NCBI GenBank assembly: GCA_025526915.1
Contig: JAHLKH010000430.1
Coordinates: forward strand, 1 to 12,886
DNA: 12,886 nt
Source: Entophlyctis helioformis
Lineage: Eukaryota > Chytridiomycota > Chytridiomycetes > Chytridiales > Chytriomycetaceae
Direction: 5' to 3'
In this document: positions 12,726-12,886 of the stretch, piece after piece
Position numbering within the stretch: the stretch's first letter is position 1
Layout: every line of letters begins with the position of its first letter
The notes under the pieces: model-generated
What the model was told of the DNA's origin: nothing
The model's input: the letters and a program-made list of their open reading frames with translations, nothing else
The model's database searches: none
Program-made: the position numbers and the translations under genes

Positions 12726-12886
12726 CCTACTGGTCTTCCAGCCCCCACACTGCCCTCGTCGTCCTTCTCGTCGAGCTCAGTGCCTACCGGTTCTCCGGCC
12801 CTCTACACCGTTCTCAACGTCCTTCTTGTTGCGCTCGGCGTCCACTGGTCTTCCAGCCCCCACACTGCCCTCGTCGTCCTTCTCGT
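12726..12886 (+). repeat. Tandem repeat of about 57-58 bp in element X interior
   Basis: Nearly three copies start at 12726, 12783 and about 12841. The first and third share actggtcttccagcccccac exactly; the middle one is diverged. Pyrimidine-rich. 12645-12725 shows no start codon or recognisable gene. This is leader or early gag, not assignable here. Confidence 0.65.

Larger units (their letters stand above)
12379..12886 (+). mobile_element. Element X: 5' end of an LTR retrotransposon, continuing beyond the window
   Basis: A complete LTR (12379-12636) is followed by a primer-binding site and interior sequence, so this is the 5' end of a + strand element, not a solo LTR. It interrupts element 3 RT after cagac (12374-12378), which would be the TSD. 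It belongs to the same family as the solo LTR at 8262-8525. Confidence 0.82.

Overview
The window is a stack of LTR retrotransposons inserted into one another. I see no host gene, tRNA, rRNA or CRISPR array. All coding potential is Ty3/gypsy (Metaviridae) gag-pol. The DNA is GC-rich. The 5-bp target-site duplications (TSDs), an integrase with a chromodomain, and primer-binding sites complementary to the element's own LTR instead of to a tRNA all point to a eukaryote with Tf1/sushi-type chromoviruses. A fungus or another opisthokont is most likely, but the species cannot be named from this sequence.

Layout. (1) Element 1, + strand, 1-1253: the end of an integrase, a polypurine tract and a 3' LTR that is cut at 1253. 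(2) Element 3, - strand, 1254-12378 and continuing beyond the window: a chromodomain-less gypsy element. Its pol reads from reverse transcriptase to integrase in pieces (12378-11755, 11486-11328, 11082-10123, 2193-1538). (3) Inserted in element 3 are element A (2194-10122, TSD ctgcg), a solo LTR-C (11083-11327, TSD ggcgt), a solo LTR-B (11487-11754, TSD gcaat) and the 5' end of element X (from 12379). (4) Element A, - strand, is a chromovirus with identical 187-bp LTRs. It is itself broken by non-coding element B (2746-4687, + strand, identical 268-bp LTRs, TSD ctcgt), which lies inside the chromodomain, and by a solo LTR-X (8262-8525) between gag and protease. When each insertion with an exact TSD is subtracted together with one TSD copy, the host reading frame is restored, so those insertions are recent.

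Most notable is a shared architecture in all five LTR families whose R region is visible (A, B, C, D, X). Each LTR has an 8-nt segment, then a block A1 (19-63 bp) ending in AG, then a short spacer starting with GT, then an identical block A2 ending in AG, then U5. Spacer plus A2 is a GT...AG unit of 58-81 nt, the size of a compact fungal intron. In the three families where the primer-binding site is visible (A, B, X), the 8 nt just before A1 are the exact reverse complement of the 8 nt just after the LTR, as in Tf1 self-priming. I infer an intron within R that survives retrotransposition. The exon (A1) duplicates the intron's 3' end (A2), so minus strong-stop cDNA copied from spliced RNA can land on A2 at the 3' end of the RNA and rebuild the intron. 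Two copies of LTR-X differ by about 8 positions in the block, yet A1 equals A2 within each copy, as this cycle predicts. Splicing and strand transfer have not been shown; this is a sequence-based hypothesis.
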